A stretch of 40,404 bases of DNA from IMG/VR virus record IMGVR_UViG_3300036791_000523, positions 1 to 40,404 of that record. One strand, written 5' to 3'. Source of the DNA: a virus. Both the position numbers and the translations under genes were made by a program. Within the stretch, counting starts at the first letter, position 1, and every line of letters starts with the position of its first letter. Below the pieces are notes generated by a model. The model had not been told where the DNA came from. It did no database searches and was given only the letters and a program-made list of their open reading frames with translations. Below, in pieces: positions 23,023 through 30,807 of this stretch.

Positions 23023-24648
23023 CTAGGCACCGTACAACGTTCTTTGTTCCCCGGCAATGTGAAGGCGCTCGATAATCATATCTGGGGCAAGCGTAGTCAG
23101 GTCGATGGCAATTGCGATGCCGCCGCCCTCGATGGGACACGGGTCCATCCGGTACTTCTCGCCGGCCGTCATCTCGAACCGCACATCCTGCACGCCAGTC
23201 GGCACGCCACCGCCCGAAGTCGTAGCCGTCCCCGTGATGCTGACGCCGCCGCCGAAGATGTCATGCATCTCCATGAACAGCCGCTTGAAGTTCTTGATCA
23301 CCAGCATCGCGATCCCGGTGCCGCGCAACGCCTTAGTCGATAGCCGCTTGGGCAGCCTGTTGTCGGGCTTGGCGAACAGTTGATAGAGCGAGGTCCCGTC
23401 GGTGCCGTACGGCGTGATGATGCTGTCCTGCTCGTAGTTGCCAATATGCGTGAGTTCTAGGTTCTGGCTCGCGACCGACCAGAACTGATTCTGCTTAGTC
23501 GGGTGCCACATCAGCAGCAGGTTGCGGGTGACGCCGAACGGGTCGGTGAAACGGCCATTGCAGAGCAGCACGCGGAAACCGAACATGGTCGCTGCCGCCA
23601 TGGTCGGCAGGTAGAGCGAGGTGTCGAGTGTGTTGTAAATGTTTGTGACTTTCTCGCCGATCTCCTGCGCGTCGCCGCCCTGCATCAGGAAGATGCCGGC
23701 TCCGTTGTACATGATCATGTATCGACCGATGCGGCCGACGGAGCGCGGGAAACGCTGCCCGACCTGCGGATCAATGTTGGCGTAGTTCATGTTGGTCACG
23801 AACGGTGAGCCCGTCGTACCTGTACCGCTTAGCTGGATATTGCTGATCAGATCGGTCGAGCTATCGCCGAACACAAACAGGTAGCCGGCGGACGCGGCGA
23901 GGTCCATGTAGCTGTAGGTGAGTTTGTTGCCGAAGTATCCGAAGCTGCCGCCGCCGTTGGTGGTCGAGAAGTCCGCGCCGTTGCTCGGAGCCGAGAAGCT
24001 GATGACATCCTTGCCGGCGACGAACAAGCGCTCCTGATAGACTTCCATGCAGTAGATGCCGGGCAGTCCTGTCGGCATAATGGTTGGCGGTGGCAAAGGG
24101 GCGGTTTCGGCCTGATCGGTCAGCCAGTCCGGCGCATTGTCGCCGGGCGAGCTAAGCACTTGTCCGTCCCAAGCGTAGAGGCCTTTCGGACTGCCGAACA
24201 GCACGCCGCCGTTCTGGCCCGAGACGCTGCCGAAGAATCGAGGCCGCCAGACCACGGCGCTGGCCCAGTACTGCGGCGCGACCGGGTCCCAGATGTTGCC
24301 TATTCGGAGGACTTGCAGCGTGTCGAGGTCGACTTGATCGACGTTGCCGTCTGATAAAAACATCCAGCCCAGACGCCCGCCGGCAGGAGGGCCGGGTGCA
24401 GCAAACTGCGGAGTGGGATACCCGATGAAACCGAAGAAGATACGTAGGATCGTAACGCCCTGAGGACAGGTGTAGATCGCGGGTCCATGCCCCCAGCAGG
24501 TGCGCAGGTTGCCGGGGCCGATGGCGAAGAAGTTCTCGTTGAACCATTCCTCTTGATCATCAATCGTTCCCCTCCGGCCCTGCTGGTTGAGGCCTTTCCA
24601 TTGTTCGAGGGTGAATATCTCCGGAGGGTTTACTGACTGGATTGGCAT
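23023..24648 (-). CDS. Large tail-hub or DNA-stabilisation-like virion protein
   Basis: 541 residues with regular beta-rich blocks and many GxxG turns; repeated units (GLYAWDG, QERLFVAGKDVISFSAPS, AGYLFVFGDSSTDLI) fit a beta-propeller of the kind in P22 gp10 and similar podovirus tail-hub proteins. N-terminal IFTLEQWKGLNQQ.RRGTIDDQEEWFNENF is a conserved head segment. The C-terminal 100 residues form another beta domain. GAGGAAG precedes ATG 24648. Overlaps the upstream gene by 89 bases. Assignment to tail hub/nozzle is inference. Confidence 0.65.
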   Translation of the reverse strand: MPIQSVNPPEIFTLEQWKGLNQQGRRGTIDDQEEWFNENFFAIGPGNLRTCWGHGPAIYTCPQGVTILRIFFGFIGYPTPQFAAPGPPAGGRLGWMFLSDGNVDQVDLDTLQVLRIGNIWDPVAPQYWASAVVWRPRFFGSVSGQNGGVLFGSPKGLYAWDGQVLSSPGDNAPDWLTDQAETAPLPPPTIMPTGLPGIYCMEVYQERLFVAGKDVISFSAPSNGADFSTTNGGGSFGYFGNKLTYSYMDLAASAGYLFVFGDSSTDLISNIQLSGTGTTGSPFVTNMNYANIDPQVGQRFPRSVGRIGRYMIMYNGAGIFLMQGGDAQEIGEKVTNIYNTLDTSLYLPTMAAATMFGFRVLLCNGRFTDPFGVTRNLLLMWHPTKQNQFWSVASQNLELTHIGNYEQDSIITPYGTDGTSLYQLFAKPDNRLPKRLSTKALRGTGIAMLVIKNFKRLFMEMHDIFGGGVSITGTATTSGGGVPTGVQDVRFEMTAGEKYRMDPCPIEGGGIAIAIDLTTLAPDMIIERLHIAGEQRTLYGA

Positions 24649-25033
24649 TTAGCTTCCTCTCGGTATCGCGTTCCATGTAACCATGGATCGCGTTGTAGCG
24701 AGCATTAGCTGCATCAAGGCTCGGGTAAGACGGCCAGTTATTGAGGCCGCTTGCGCGAGCCCGGCGAATGGCTTCATCTTCGCTGACGATCTTGTTGTCC
24801 CACACAGTCGGGATCAAGTAGGTCTTATCTCCAAACCCTACAGTGATGTTCAAGAACGACGACAAGCTCCCATTGTCGTGCGGGACGCCGCCGCGATCAA
24901 GGTTGCTGAGATGATGGCGGTAGGCGTACTGCTCCTGCGGTGTCATTCTGAGTCCGCGCGTGGCCGCGATATAGTTCTGCATCCTGCGATGCTGCTGCAC
25001 CCACCTATGAATGAGATCGCTCTGGGTTGGCAT
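24560..25033 (-). CDS. Virion-operon protein with an IPTV...AIxxY-type motif
   Basis: 157 residues. The segment YLIPTVWDNKIVSEDEAIRR and then ARYNAIHGYMERD resembles a small motif seen in large phage virion proteins (IPTV..g..v+..EAI...). The N-terminal 50 residues are helical. No catalytic residue is evident. The overlap with the next gene is unusually long (89 bases) but both frames have good SDs. Structural role likely. Confidence 0.55.
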   Translation of the reverse strand: MPTQSDLIHRWVQQHRRMQNYIAATRGLRMTPQEQYAYRHHLSNLDRGGVPHDNGSLSSFLNITVGFGDKTYLIPTVWDNKIVSEDEAIRRARASGLNNWPSYPSLDAANARYNAIHGYMERDTERKLNANPVSKPSGDIHPRTMERPQPAGPEGND

Positions 25034-25061
25034 TTGTCATTTTCTTCCCAAAGAAAAAATC

Positions 25062-25544
25062 CTAAGTGTCAAGCACTATGCTTGACACTGCATCTCGCAC
25101 CACCTTGGAGACCACGCCCTGTTCCTCTAGATTGGCTCCCTCTACGGCGAGCAGCGAACGCATGTCCCCAGAGGAGAGCGGCACGACGCTCCTATCATGC
25201 CGGTTAAGAACATAATACGGTTCGCCGCGCGCAGCAGCCTCAATCAGCGCTGCCGGGCGATCACAGGTGCAGAAGATGTATGCCAGTCGCTCTGCTGGTT
25301 CGCCGATCAAGTCTTTTATGACTTCACGTTGCGTGGGCGGCACCGACGCATGAGTGAAGATATTGGTTCCGTAGATGCTGTGGAATAGTCCCGCCAAACA
25401 GACGTAATCAGGCTCGCCGTGATGCTTCAGAAGATCATGCGTTCCCACAAGATGCTTGAACAATGTCCGGCCTGAATGCCCGACGTTGGCGGTGTGCGTA
25501 TGAAGAAACTCTGCGATCTTGTCATCGACCAGCATCTGGTACAT
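25062..25544 (-). CDS. HD-like protein, probably DUF6817 family
   Basis: 160 residues. The N-terminal part FLHTHTANVGHSGRTLFKHLVGTHDLLKHHG and LAGLFHSIYGTNIF give histidine-aspartate pairs (HD, FHS) as in HD-domain hydrolases, and match what I recall of DUF6817. Substrate unknown. The start overlaps the dioxygenase gene by 23 bases. Enzymatic genes within a virion operon suggest a modifying or host-takeover role. The 3' end contains the 25065-25089 palindrome. Confidence 0.65.
   Translation of the reverse strand: MYQMLVDDKIAEFLHTHTANVGHSGRTLFKHLVGTHDLLKHHGEPDYVCLAGLFHSIYGTNIFTHASVPPTQREVIKDLIGEPAERLAYIFCTCDRPAALIEAAARGEPYYVLNRHDRSVVPLSSGDMRSLLAVEGANLEEQGVVSKVVRDAVSSIVLDT
25065..25089. promoter_or_regulatory. 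11-bp perfect palindrome with TTGACA arms
   Basis: AGTGTCAAGCA (25065-25075), a three-base centre, and the exact complement (25079-25089). It overlaps the last codons of the HD-like gene and is followed on the minus strand, after six bases, by T6 (25050-25056 area), so it can act as a terminator. The same sequence with one arm degraded underlies the strong right-end promoter (40355-40373), so it may instead be an operator. Confidence 0.6.
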
Positions 25545-26088
25545 CCGTCTTGAACATCAATGTCACCCTCAACACCGGACATATCCGCGACACGCCGCGC
25601 GCCACATGCGGGATGCTACCATCGAACATCAGGAGGCGATTCGGTTTTGGGTAGACGCCGCAGATGATATCGGTTTTCTCTTCATTGAAGAACACGGTTT
25701 CGCCAGCCCAGTTCGGGTTCCAGGCTGAGTGCGGGTAATAGATCGAGGTGAAGGTGCCCTTGAGCACGCTGTCGGTGTGCAGCGTTCCGTCAGAGCCGTA
25801 GGTCGCGCCATTGGCGTAACAGCGAATCAGGCGGTGGCCTTTCAGCCCGGTCGCCAGCCAGCGCCAGAAATCGCGCAGGATCGGGTACGGCTCCAACTCC
25901 GCCTCGCAGTCGTAGGCCTCTTCCCCGAGGCCCTTGACGTAGCCGGCAAAGTGGCGATGCCAGAATGCAAAGGTGTCGGTCTTGTCACTCGATTTCCAGC
26001 CGAATTTCCATTGGCCCTGATGCAGGAAATCGTTGACGATCTTGCGCTGTTCGTCGGGCAGCAGGTCATCCTTGACGCGGATGTCCAT
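25522..26088 (-). CDS. 2-oxoglutarate/Fe(II) dioxygenase (prolyl-4-hydroxylase-like)
   Basis: 188 residues. The double-stranded beta-helix iron site shows H104-x-D106 (GTLHTDS) and distal H161 (SIPHVARG); R174 (PVLRVTL) is the probable 2-oxoglutarate-binding residue. These match prolyl-4-hydroxylase-type enzymes, which also occur in cyanophages. The start overlaps the stop of the glycine/proline-rich protein gene (TGATG), so that protein is a natural candidate substrate. The HD-like gene follows with overlap. Confidence 0.85.
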   Translation of the reverse strand: MDIRVKDDLLPDEQRKIVNDFLHQGQWKFGWKSSDKTDTFAFWHRHFAGYVKGLGEEAYDCEAELEPYPILRDFWRWLATGLKGHRLIRCYANGATYGSDGTLHTDSVLKGTFTSIYYPHSAWNPNWAGETVFFNEEKTDIICGVYPKPNRLLMFDGSIPHVARGVSRICPVLRVTLMFKTDVPDAGR

Positions 26089-27104
26089 CAGCCGCCGTCA
26101 CCACCGTCACCACCGTCACCGCCGTCTCCAGTGCCATCACCGCCGAAACCATCGCCGAAACCATCAACGGCACCAGCGGTAGGACCGCCAAAAGCACTCG
26201 CGTCTCCGGTGTTGGCGCCGCTGAAGCCACCCCCGAAGCCGCCGTCGAAGCCTTCGCCGAAGCCGCCGAAACCTTGGCCGTAGCCGGTTGGTGCCGGGCC
26301 GCCGAAAGACGGGCTGTCGCCGAAGATGCCGGGAACGCCGGTAGGGCCAAAACCCGGAGGCGCGGTCGGGGCCGGGCCTTCTATCGCGGCGTCCATTGAT
26401 AGCCCCTGCAGGGCAGCAGCGAGGGCAGCTGCCGATTGCCCGCCAAATCCGATACCTGGGCCGAAGCCTTGCTGTCCGCCGAATGGGCTGGAGGAAAACC
26501 CTTCGCCGGTAAGGCCGTAGCCGGAAAGGCCGCCAAAGGGCGGGCCAATTCCGGGGGTTGCAACTCCAGTGCTTGAGAAGCCGACACCTAATCCGGTAGG
26601 AGCCGCCGCTCCGAGGCCAAAGCCGCCACTCAAACCTTGACCGGGCTGGCCTTCTGTCCCGAAGCCGGTACTGATGCCGCCGCCCTCCGGGCTCGCATCG
26701 CCGCCCTTCCCGGCGCTAATCCCGCCACCCGTCGTGCCACCCGTCGTGCCACCCGTCGTGCCGCCCGTCGTGCCGCCCGCAGGAGCGCCGTCAAAGCCGC
26801 CACCAAATCCCGGCCCGACGGAGCCGCCGAACCCGCCGACGCCACCCCCGTCAAAGCCGCCGCCCGCATTGGGAGACTTGCCGCCGCTCCCCGTAGGCAC
26901 AGGGACCAATTGCCCGTTGCCAGCATTCATCATGGCGAATTGCTGCGGCGCTCGTTGGGAGAGTTGGCTGATGGACGGCGAGAAGCCCACACTAAAATTC
27001 GGCGTCGGCACGGATGGTGCCATCGTCGGCGAGTTGCCCGCAGCATCAAGCGCCGGGAACGAACCCGGAAGAAAACTGCCAGTGAGCGGATCAATCGGCA
27101 TCAT
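26088..27104 (-). CDS. Glycine-rich low-complexity protein, probably a virion surface component
   Basis: 338 residues from ATG 27104 (ATGA overlap; ATG 27101 is equally possible, AGGAG upstream). After 70 ordinary residues, it is about 35-40% glycine: GFGGG, FDGG, GTTGG x4 and a terminal run of GDGG units. Proline occurs next to glycine in several blocks (PAPTAPPGFGPTG). Not a strict Gly-X-Y collagen repeat. Placed just before a prolyl-hydroxylase-like gene, it may be a hydroxylated fibre or decoration protein. Confidence 0.65.
   Translation of the reverse strand: MMPIDPLTGSFLPGSFPALDAAGNSPTMAPSVPTPNFSVGFSPSISQLSQRAPQQFAMMNAGNGQLVPVPTGSGGKSPNAGGGFDGGGVGGFGGSVGPGFGGGFDGAPAGGTTGGTTGGTTGGTTGGGISAGKGGDASPEGGGISTGFGTEGQPGQGLSGGFGLGAAAPTGLGVGFSSTGVATPGIGPPFGGLSGYGLTGEGFSSSPFGGQQGFGPGIGFGGQSAAALAAALQGLSMDAAIEGPAPTAPPGFGPTGVPGIFGDSPSFGGPAPTGYGQGFGGFGEGFDGGFGGGFSGANTGDASAFGGPTAGAVDGFGDGFGGDGTGDGGDGGDGGDGG
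26731..26778. repeat. Four-copy 12-bp tandem repeat inside the Gly-rich gene
   Basis: The unit GTCGTGCCACCC (plus-strand form) occurs twice exactly, then twice with one base change, encoding GGTT repeats on the minus strand. The unit is a multiple of three, so copy-number change would alter length without a frameshift. A similar 9-bp unit (GTCCTCGCC, three copies) lies at about 27802-27828. Confidence 0.85.
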
Positions 27105-27793
27105 GCGCTCCTCATCGCTGCGCCGTATGCCGTCGCAATAAATTGCGGACACACGACGGAGGCACAAAGCGGAAGCTCGGTATTAAAAAGCTGAGCCATG
27201 GCCTGCGCATCTTCCCTCCGCTGTTGTTGCATTAGCGACAACACCGCTGCCCAGTACGCAATCGCATCGGTCCACGGATAGGGAATCGGCTCGGGATCGT
27301 TATCGGTCAGAAGCGGCAACGGAACGCAGGTGAGGTCGACATCCATCGGCATTTCCATCGACGGGATCGGCGCGAGATACAGCTTGCCGATTGGCCCCTC
27401 GTTAAACTGCGCGTACCATCCGGGTTCGCTGATCGCACCCATGAACGTACCGTTGTAAATCCGGAATCGCGCCTGAAAGTCGGACCACACCACCCGACGC
27501 CACATCGGTTTCCAACCGCCTTTGCCGATGGCGATGGCGAGCGAGCGGCAGCCGAGGATCGACTGCACGCCGGGCATCTGATCCTGTACCAGCGCATTCC
27601 AGTCGGAGAACGGATAGATTTCCTGATTACGTTTTGTGGTGGTGCCGTCCGGTACGACCCTTAGGCAGCCGCTTGCTGCGGCCACCCTGCGGCGGGCGCG
27701 ATTGATGTAGTTCGTCATCGTGGGCAGACTGAAGAACTGCCCCTGCGCGTCGTTCAGGAAATTCTGCGTCTCCGTGATGTAGCGAGAGAGCAT
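27101..27793 (-). CDS. Head-to-tail adaptor-like protein
   Basis: 230 residues from ATG 27793. It opens with LSRYITETQNFLNDAQGQFFS and helix YINRARRRVAAASG, the N-terminal pattern of podovirus adaptor/gp4-like proteins, followed by beta-rich segments (MPGVQSILGCRSLAIAIG, WYAQFNEGPIGKLYLAPIPS) and a helical end (WAAVLSLMQQQRREDAQAMAQLF). Location after the capsid genes fits a connector. The frame is open 12 codons upstream, and the upstream gene overlaps it by 167 bases. Confidence 0.6.
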   Translation of the reverse strand: MLSRYITETQNFLNDAQGQFFSLPTMTNYINRARRRVAAASGCLRVVPDGTTTKRNQEIYPFSDWNALVQDQMPGVQSILGCRSLAIAIGKGGWKPMWRRVVWSDFQARFRIYNGTFMGAISEPGWYAQFNEGPIGKLYLAPIPSMEMPMDVDLTCVPLPLLTDNDPEPIPYPWTDAIAYWAAVLSLMQQQRREDAQAMAQLFNTELPLCASVVCPQFIATAYGAAMRSA

Positions 27794-28451
27794 TGTCGTT
27801 GTCCTCGCCGTCCTCGCCGTCCTCGCCAAATTCCTCCGTGCCGGAGAACACCAGTCCGACGGGCGGCGTCGTCACGATCATATTCGGTGGTGGAGGTGTT
27901 GTCTGTATGCTCACAGGCGGGTTGGGGAACGTGGTCGTAAAGTCAGGAAAGTAACTCGCGGGAAGCGTTGCGCTTCCGCTCTTGAACTGCGGCTGCTGGA
28001 CACCGGCCAGAGATGGCGGGACCGGCGCAGGCCTGATGGCGGGACCGACCAACGGGCCTACTGGAACCTTTACGGGTGTTGTTCCCGTCGTTGGCGGAAA
28101 AGTTGGCGGTGGAGGCAGTCCGAACGGGGGTGGCGGTATGATCGGCGTGAAGGCAGGAAAGAACGCCTCAGGCCCGGCCGGCGTCCCCGGATGCTCATAG
28201 GTGAAACCGTTGAACATCGTGTTGCTGCCAGAGGGCGTTGTGACAGTCACATCCACCGTGGCTGTGAATACGATCTGCGGCGTGTCGCAGGTGATCTCGG
28301 TGTCGCTGACCTCAACGATGTTGGTCGCGGTTACGCCATGAAACGTGACGGCTGTCGCCCCAGTAAAGCCGGTGCCGGTGATAATCACGGCGGTCGCGAC
28401 GCTCGGCAAGCCGGTGTTCGGGCTAATGCTGTTGATGTTCGGCGCGGCCAT
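27627..28451 (-). CDS. IPT/TIG Ig-like domain virion protein
   Basis: 274 residues from ATG 28451 (GGAGG, TAATG overlap). Residues 5-85 form an IPT/TIG Ig-like domain: ISPNTGLPSVATAVIITGTGF, FHGVTATNIVEVSDTEI, TVTTPSGSNTMFNGFTY. The middle is Pro/Thr-rich and probably flexible (PPPPFGLPPPPTFPPTTG). After GEDGEDGED the last 54 codons lie inside the start of the next gene in another frame and look like an out-of-frame translation, so a missing stop or frame change is possible. Likely a capsid decoration protein. Confidence 0.65.
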   Translation of the reverse strand: MAAPNINSISPNTGLPSVATAVIITGTGFTGATAVTFHGVTATNIVEVSDTEITCDTPQIVFTATVDVTVTTPSGSNTMFNGFTYEHPGTPAGPEAFFPAFTPIIPPPPFGLPPPPTFPPTTGTTPVKVPVGPLVGPAIRPAPVPPSLAGVQQPQFKSGSATLPASYFPDFTTTFPNPPVSIQTTPPPPNMIVTTPPVGLVFSGTEEFGEDGEDGEDNDNALSLHHGDAEFPERRAGAVLQSAHDDELHQSRPPQGGRSKRLPKGRTGRHHHKT

Positions 28452-28768
28452 TAGCGCCTCCAAGTGAGGCGGGGCTGCTGTCCAACGGGCATCACCCATA
28501 GCGGCGGACATGGCGGCGGCGGGCAGGGAGGCGGCGGGCACGGCAACGGCTGCGCGCACGGATTTGCGATCAGACCGGTCCCCGGCGCGCGCGTCTCACT
28601 CTCAAAGCGCCACGGCAAACGCGGCAGCGGGAATTGGCCCTGCCACCACGGCGGGGCGCAGCTGCGTTGCCACGAATAGGGCGGGTCAAGGTTCTGCGAG
28701 CACGGAATGACGTAGCGCGGGCACTGCGGCGGCAGAGCGATAGGTCTGGCGAAAGGCGGTCCCCACAT
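28451..28768 (-). CDS. Proline/cysteine-rich protein
   Basis: 105 residues: Pro at about a quarter of positions, eight cysteines (QCPRYVIPCSQ, SCAPPWW, NPCAQPLPCPPPPCPPPPCPP), and many Trp. AGGTGA precedes ATG 28768; the stop overlaps the start of the IPT/TIG gene. Repeated cysteines suggest metal binding or disulfides on the virion surface. It lies directly after the major capsid gene, a decoration-protein position. Confidence 0.65.
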   Translation of the reverse strand: MWGPPFARPIALPPQCPRYVIPCSQNLDPPYSWQRSCAPPWWQGQFPLPRLPWRFESETRAPGTGLIANPCAQPLPCPPPPCPPPPCPPLWVMPVGQQPRLTWRR

Positions 28769-28775
28769 GTGTCAC

Positions 28776-29804
28776 CTACGGAGGTGGCGCGGCCGGGAAG
28801 CCGGCTTGACCGCCAGTAATGCCGCTCAGGATGACGCCGGTCGATGGCTTGGAGCAGACGAGATTCAGCGCAGTGAGCGTAAGCCCGACGCTGGCGATCT
28901 GACCTTGCGGGATGGTTGAATACCAGCCGGTCCATGCAAAGTTTGCGTCCTCATGCACGACCAGCGTGATGTATTTTGAGTTAAACCCGAACGCCGTCCC
29001 GACCGGGCAGTTGAGGTCGAAGAAAATCGGCGTGTCGCCAAGCAGCAATCCTCTGAAGCCGCTATTGACCGGATCGTCCCTGCCCCACCGCGATGATGGA
29101 TCGTTGTTGTAGCGCTCGACGCTCATAAAATCGGTGAGCAGCGTCGTCCAGTCCTCGACGCTCATCACCACGAAGTCGAGCGCCTCGCCGCCGGAATGCT
29201 TGACAGCTTTGAGCAGCGCCGGGATGAAGGTCGCGCGGGTGAGGATAGCCCCGGCAGCGGTGACGTTAAGTCCGGCCCATGCCGGATAGGTGGCGCGGTC
29301 GAGGCCGCCATAAATACCTGTCGCGCCATAGGCGTCGTTCAAGGAAAACATCTGCAAGACATTAGTGACAGCTGGCCCGAACAGCGCTCCGGCCAGCGAG
29401 TTCAGCGCCGAGTTCTTCATGTCATTCAGCTTGAGCATCAATCGCGAGCACACCGCGATTGCGTCCTGCGTCACCAACTGCTCAAGACCTAGCGAGGTCA
29501 CGGGGGTTGCGAGCGCGCACATGTTGAACTCGGCGTTGACCGTCGCCGCAACGTCAGCAGGAAGGTTGAACTGACCTGCGGGTCCGATCCACGAACTCGT
29601 GACGTATTGTCCTGTCTGCACCGGCTGGGTGTACGGCGATACACCGCCCGAGGCGCGGATGGCATTCCTGAGCAGCAGCGCCAGCAGCGGGTTCTGCCGA
29701 TAGAGCAGAACAACCACCATTTGAGAAAACACGCGACGAACTGTTGCTTCAAGTTCAAGGCCTATCGGCCCCGACGGGATTATGCCAGCGCCTAAAATAG
29801 GCAT
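28776..29804 (-). CDS. Major capsid protein
   Basis: 342 residues, with AGGAG six bases before ATG 29804. The layout is typical of a podovirus coat: N-terminal helix, RASGGVSPYTQPVQTGQYVTS, long central alpha/beta part with GGEALDFVVMSVEDWTTLL and LLLGDTPIFFDLNCPVGTAFGFNSKYI, and a late beta segment. It is preceded by a scaffold-like gene and followed by decoration-like genes, exactly the capsid module order. Assignment rests on this order, size and fold-like pattern. Confidence 0.8.
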   Translation of the reverse strand: MPILGAGIIPSGPIGLELEATVRRVFSQMVVVLLYRQNPLLALLLRNAIRASGGVSPYTQPVQTGQYVTSSWIGPAGQFNLPADVAATVNAEFNMCALATPVTSLGLEQLVTQDAIAVCSRLMLKLNDMKNSALNSLAGALFGPAVTNVLQMFSLNDAYGATGIYGGLDRATYPAWAGLNVTAAGAILTRATFIPALLKAVKHSGGEALDFVVMSVEDWTTLLTDFMSVERYNNDPSSRWGRDDPVNSGFRGLLLGDTPIFFDLNCPVGTAFGFNSKYITLVVHEDANFAWTGWYSTIPQGQIASVGLTLTALNLVCSKPSTGVILSGITGGQAGFPAAPPP

Positions 29805-29828
29805 TGTAAACTCCTATGCTTTACGCAA

Positions 29829-30371
29829 TCAGCCGCCGTTTCTCTGTCGGTCCTGATCGGTGTGGATCGCACGCATGATCTCGTTACGTCCCCACGCCTC
29901 GGGGTCTTTCGCGATCTCCGCGAAGCCCTCTTTCTTTTCAATATTCCAACGGCCGTCGCCGTAGGTCGGATCGCTCGCCTTCGGCTCCTTGGTCGCCATC
30001 AGCGCCGCACCGGCTTCGTAATCGCCGATGTTGCGGTCGATCATCATCTGCTCCAAGCGGCCCATGGCCTCGTCGGTGAAGCCGTGCTTCTTCTGGGTCG
30101 TCGCGCGCATCTTGGCGAACTTCTGTTCCTCCGCCTCGCGCCGCTTGCGTTCCTCGATCGCCTGCCGCTCTTCCTTGTCCTTGTTCAGCCGCTCGTCGAG
30201 TCGCGACTCGATGTCGTAGTCCGGGATTTGCAGGTTCGGGTATTTCTTCTTGATCAGTGACTTGGCCTCGCGGTTCAGCTGCGGATCGTTGTAGATGCTT
30301 TCAACGAAGTCGGCGACCTGACGGCGAGCCTGTAAAAAGTTGTACTCTTCGTCGGTGAGTTGACGCGGCAT
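29829..30371 (-). CDS. Scaffolding-like protein
   Basis: 180 residues from ATG 30371 (TGATG overlap with the upstream gene). Nearly all predicted helix and highly charged: LQARRQVADFVESIYNDPQ, IESRLDERLNKDKEERQAIEERKRREAEEQKFAKMR, then a Met-rich GRLEQMMIDRN. This is the usual character of head scaffolds, and it immediately precedes the capsid gene. No protease motif is seen. It is the best candidate for scaffold. Confidence 0.7.
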   Translation of the reverse strand: MPRQLTDEEYNFLQARRQVADFVESIYNDPQLNREAKSLIKKKYPNLQIPDYDIESRLDERLNKDKEERQAIEERKRREAEEQKFAKMRATTQKKHGFTDEAMGRLEQMMIDRNIGDYEAGAALMATKEPKASDPTYGDGRWNIEKKEGFAEIAKDPEAWGRNEIMRAIHTDQDRQRNGG

Positions 30372-30601
30372 CAGCCTGCTCCATTGGTCCGTGGCGAGCC
30401 GTCGGCGTGTCGAGTGATAGCGACATTCGCCCACATCGCGACCTCGCGCAGCTTCCGTAAAGTGTATGTCTTGTCAGGCCCTTCGGGCAGCAGGTCATCG
30501 AGCGTCTTGGCATAGGTGGCGGCGGCCTCGCGCGCCAGCGCCATGGTGTTCACCTGCTCGTCGGATGGCTTGAGGTATCCGAACGTGGTCTGATCCAGCA
30601 T
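30371..30601 (-). CDS. acb2: Acb2-like anti-CBASS protein
   Basis: 76 residues. The pattern FGYLKPSDEQVNTMALAREA, YAKTLDDLLPEGPDKTYTL, then LRKLREVAMWANVAITRH matches the Acb2/Tad1-type helical domain. Known Acb2 proteins form hexamers that sequester cyclic di- and trinucleotides, blocking CBASS effectors. The conserved closing motif (KLxEAxMWANxAIxR) is almost intact. Placed between a small gene and the scaffold gene, so it would be made late with virion proteins; an earlier transcript cannot be excluded. Confidence 0.75.
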   Translation of the reverse strand: MLDQTTFGYLKPSDEQVNTMALAREAAATYAKTLDDLLPEGPDKTYTLRKLREVAMWANVAITRHADGSPRTNGAG

Positions 30602-30609
30602 GGGCGGCC

Positions 30610-30795
30610 TCAGTTGGTGTTGTTGCGGCCTACGATAGTCGGCTGCAATGGCACGCCACCCTCAGGTTTCGGAACCACCTTCGGTATGGCACCCCACTCG
30701 GAGACTTCGCTCTGAGTATCCACCTGTAGGATCGTCCGTGGAGGCGTCTCAGGCGGCGCAGTGATCGGCGGGTCGTACGAGCGATTTTGTGCCAT
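30610..30795 (-). CDS. Small Pro/Val-rich protein, unknown function
   Basis: 61 residues, little predicted structure: PPITAPPETPPRTILQVDTQ and KVVPKPEGGVPLQPTIVG. TAGGAG upstream of ATG 30795 comes from the end of the previous gene. Its TGA lies in the SD region of the Acb2-like gene, so they are coupled. Unknown; a short virion or accessory protein. Confidence 0.55.
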   Translation of the reverse strand: MAQNRSYDPPITAPPETPPRTILQVDTQSEVSEWGAIPKVVPKPEGGVPLQPTIVGRNNTN

Positions 30796-30807
30796 GATTG
30801 CAATCTC

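Noticed and set aside
22655-23026. 123-residue plus-strand frame opposite the micro-genes
   Set aside because: It has no SD and is the antisense reading of the Arg-rich frames, whose SD-and-overlap arrangement on the minus strand is much better supported.
26731-26778. CRISPR-like array
   Set aside because: Repeats are contiguous 12-bp units within a coding frame, with no spacers.
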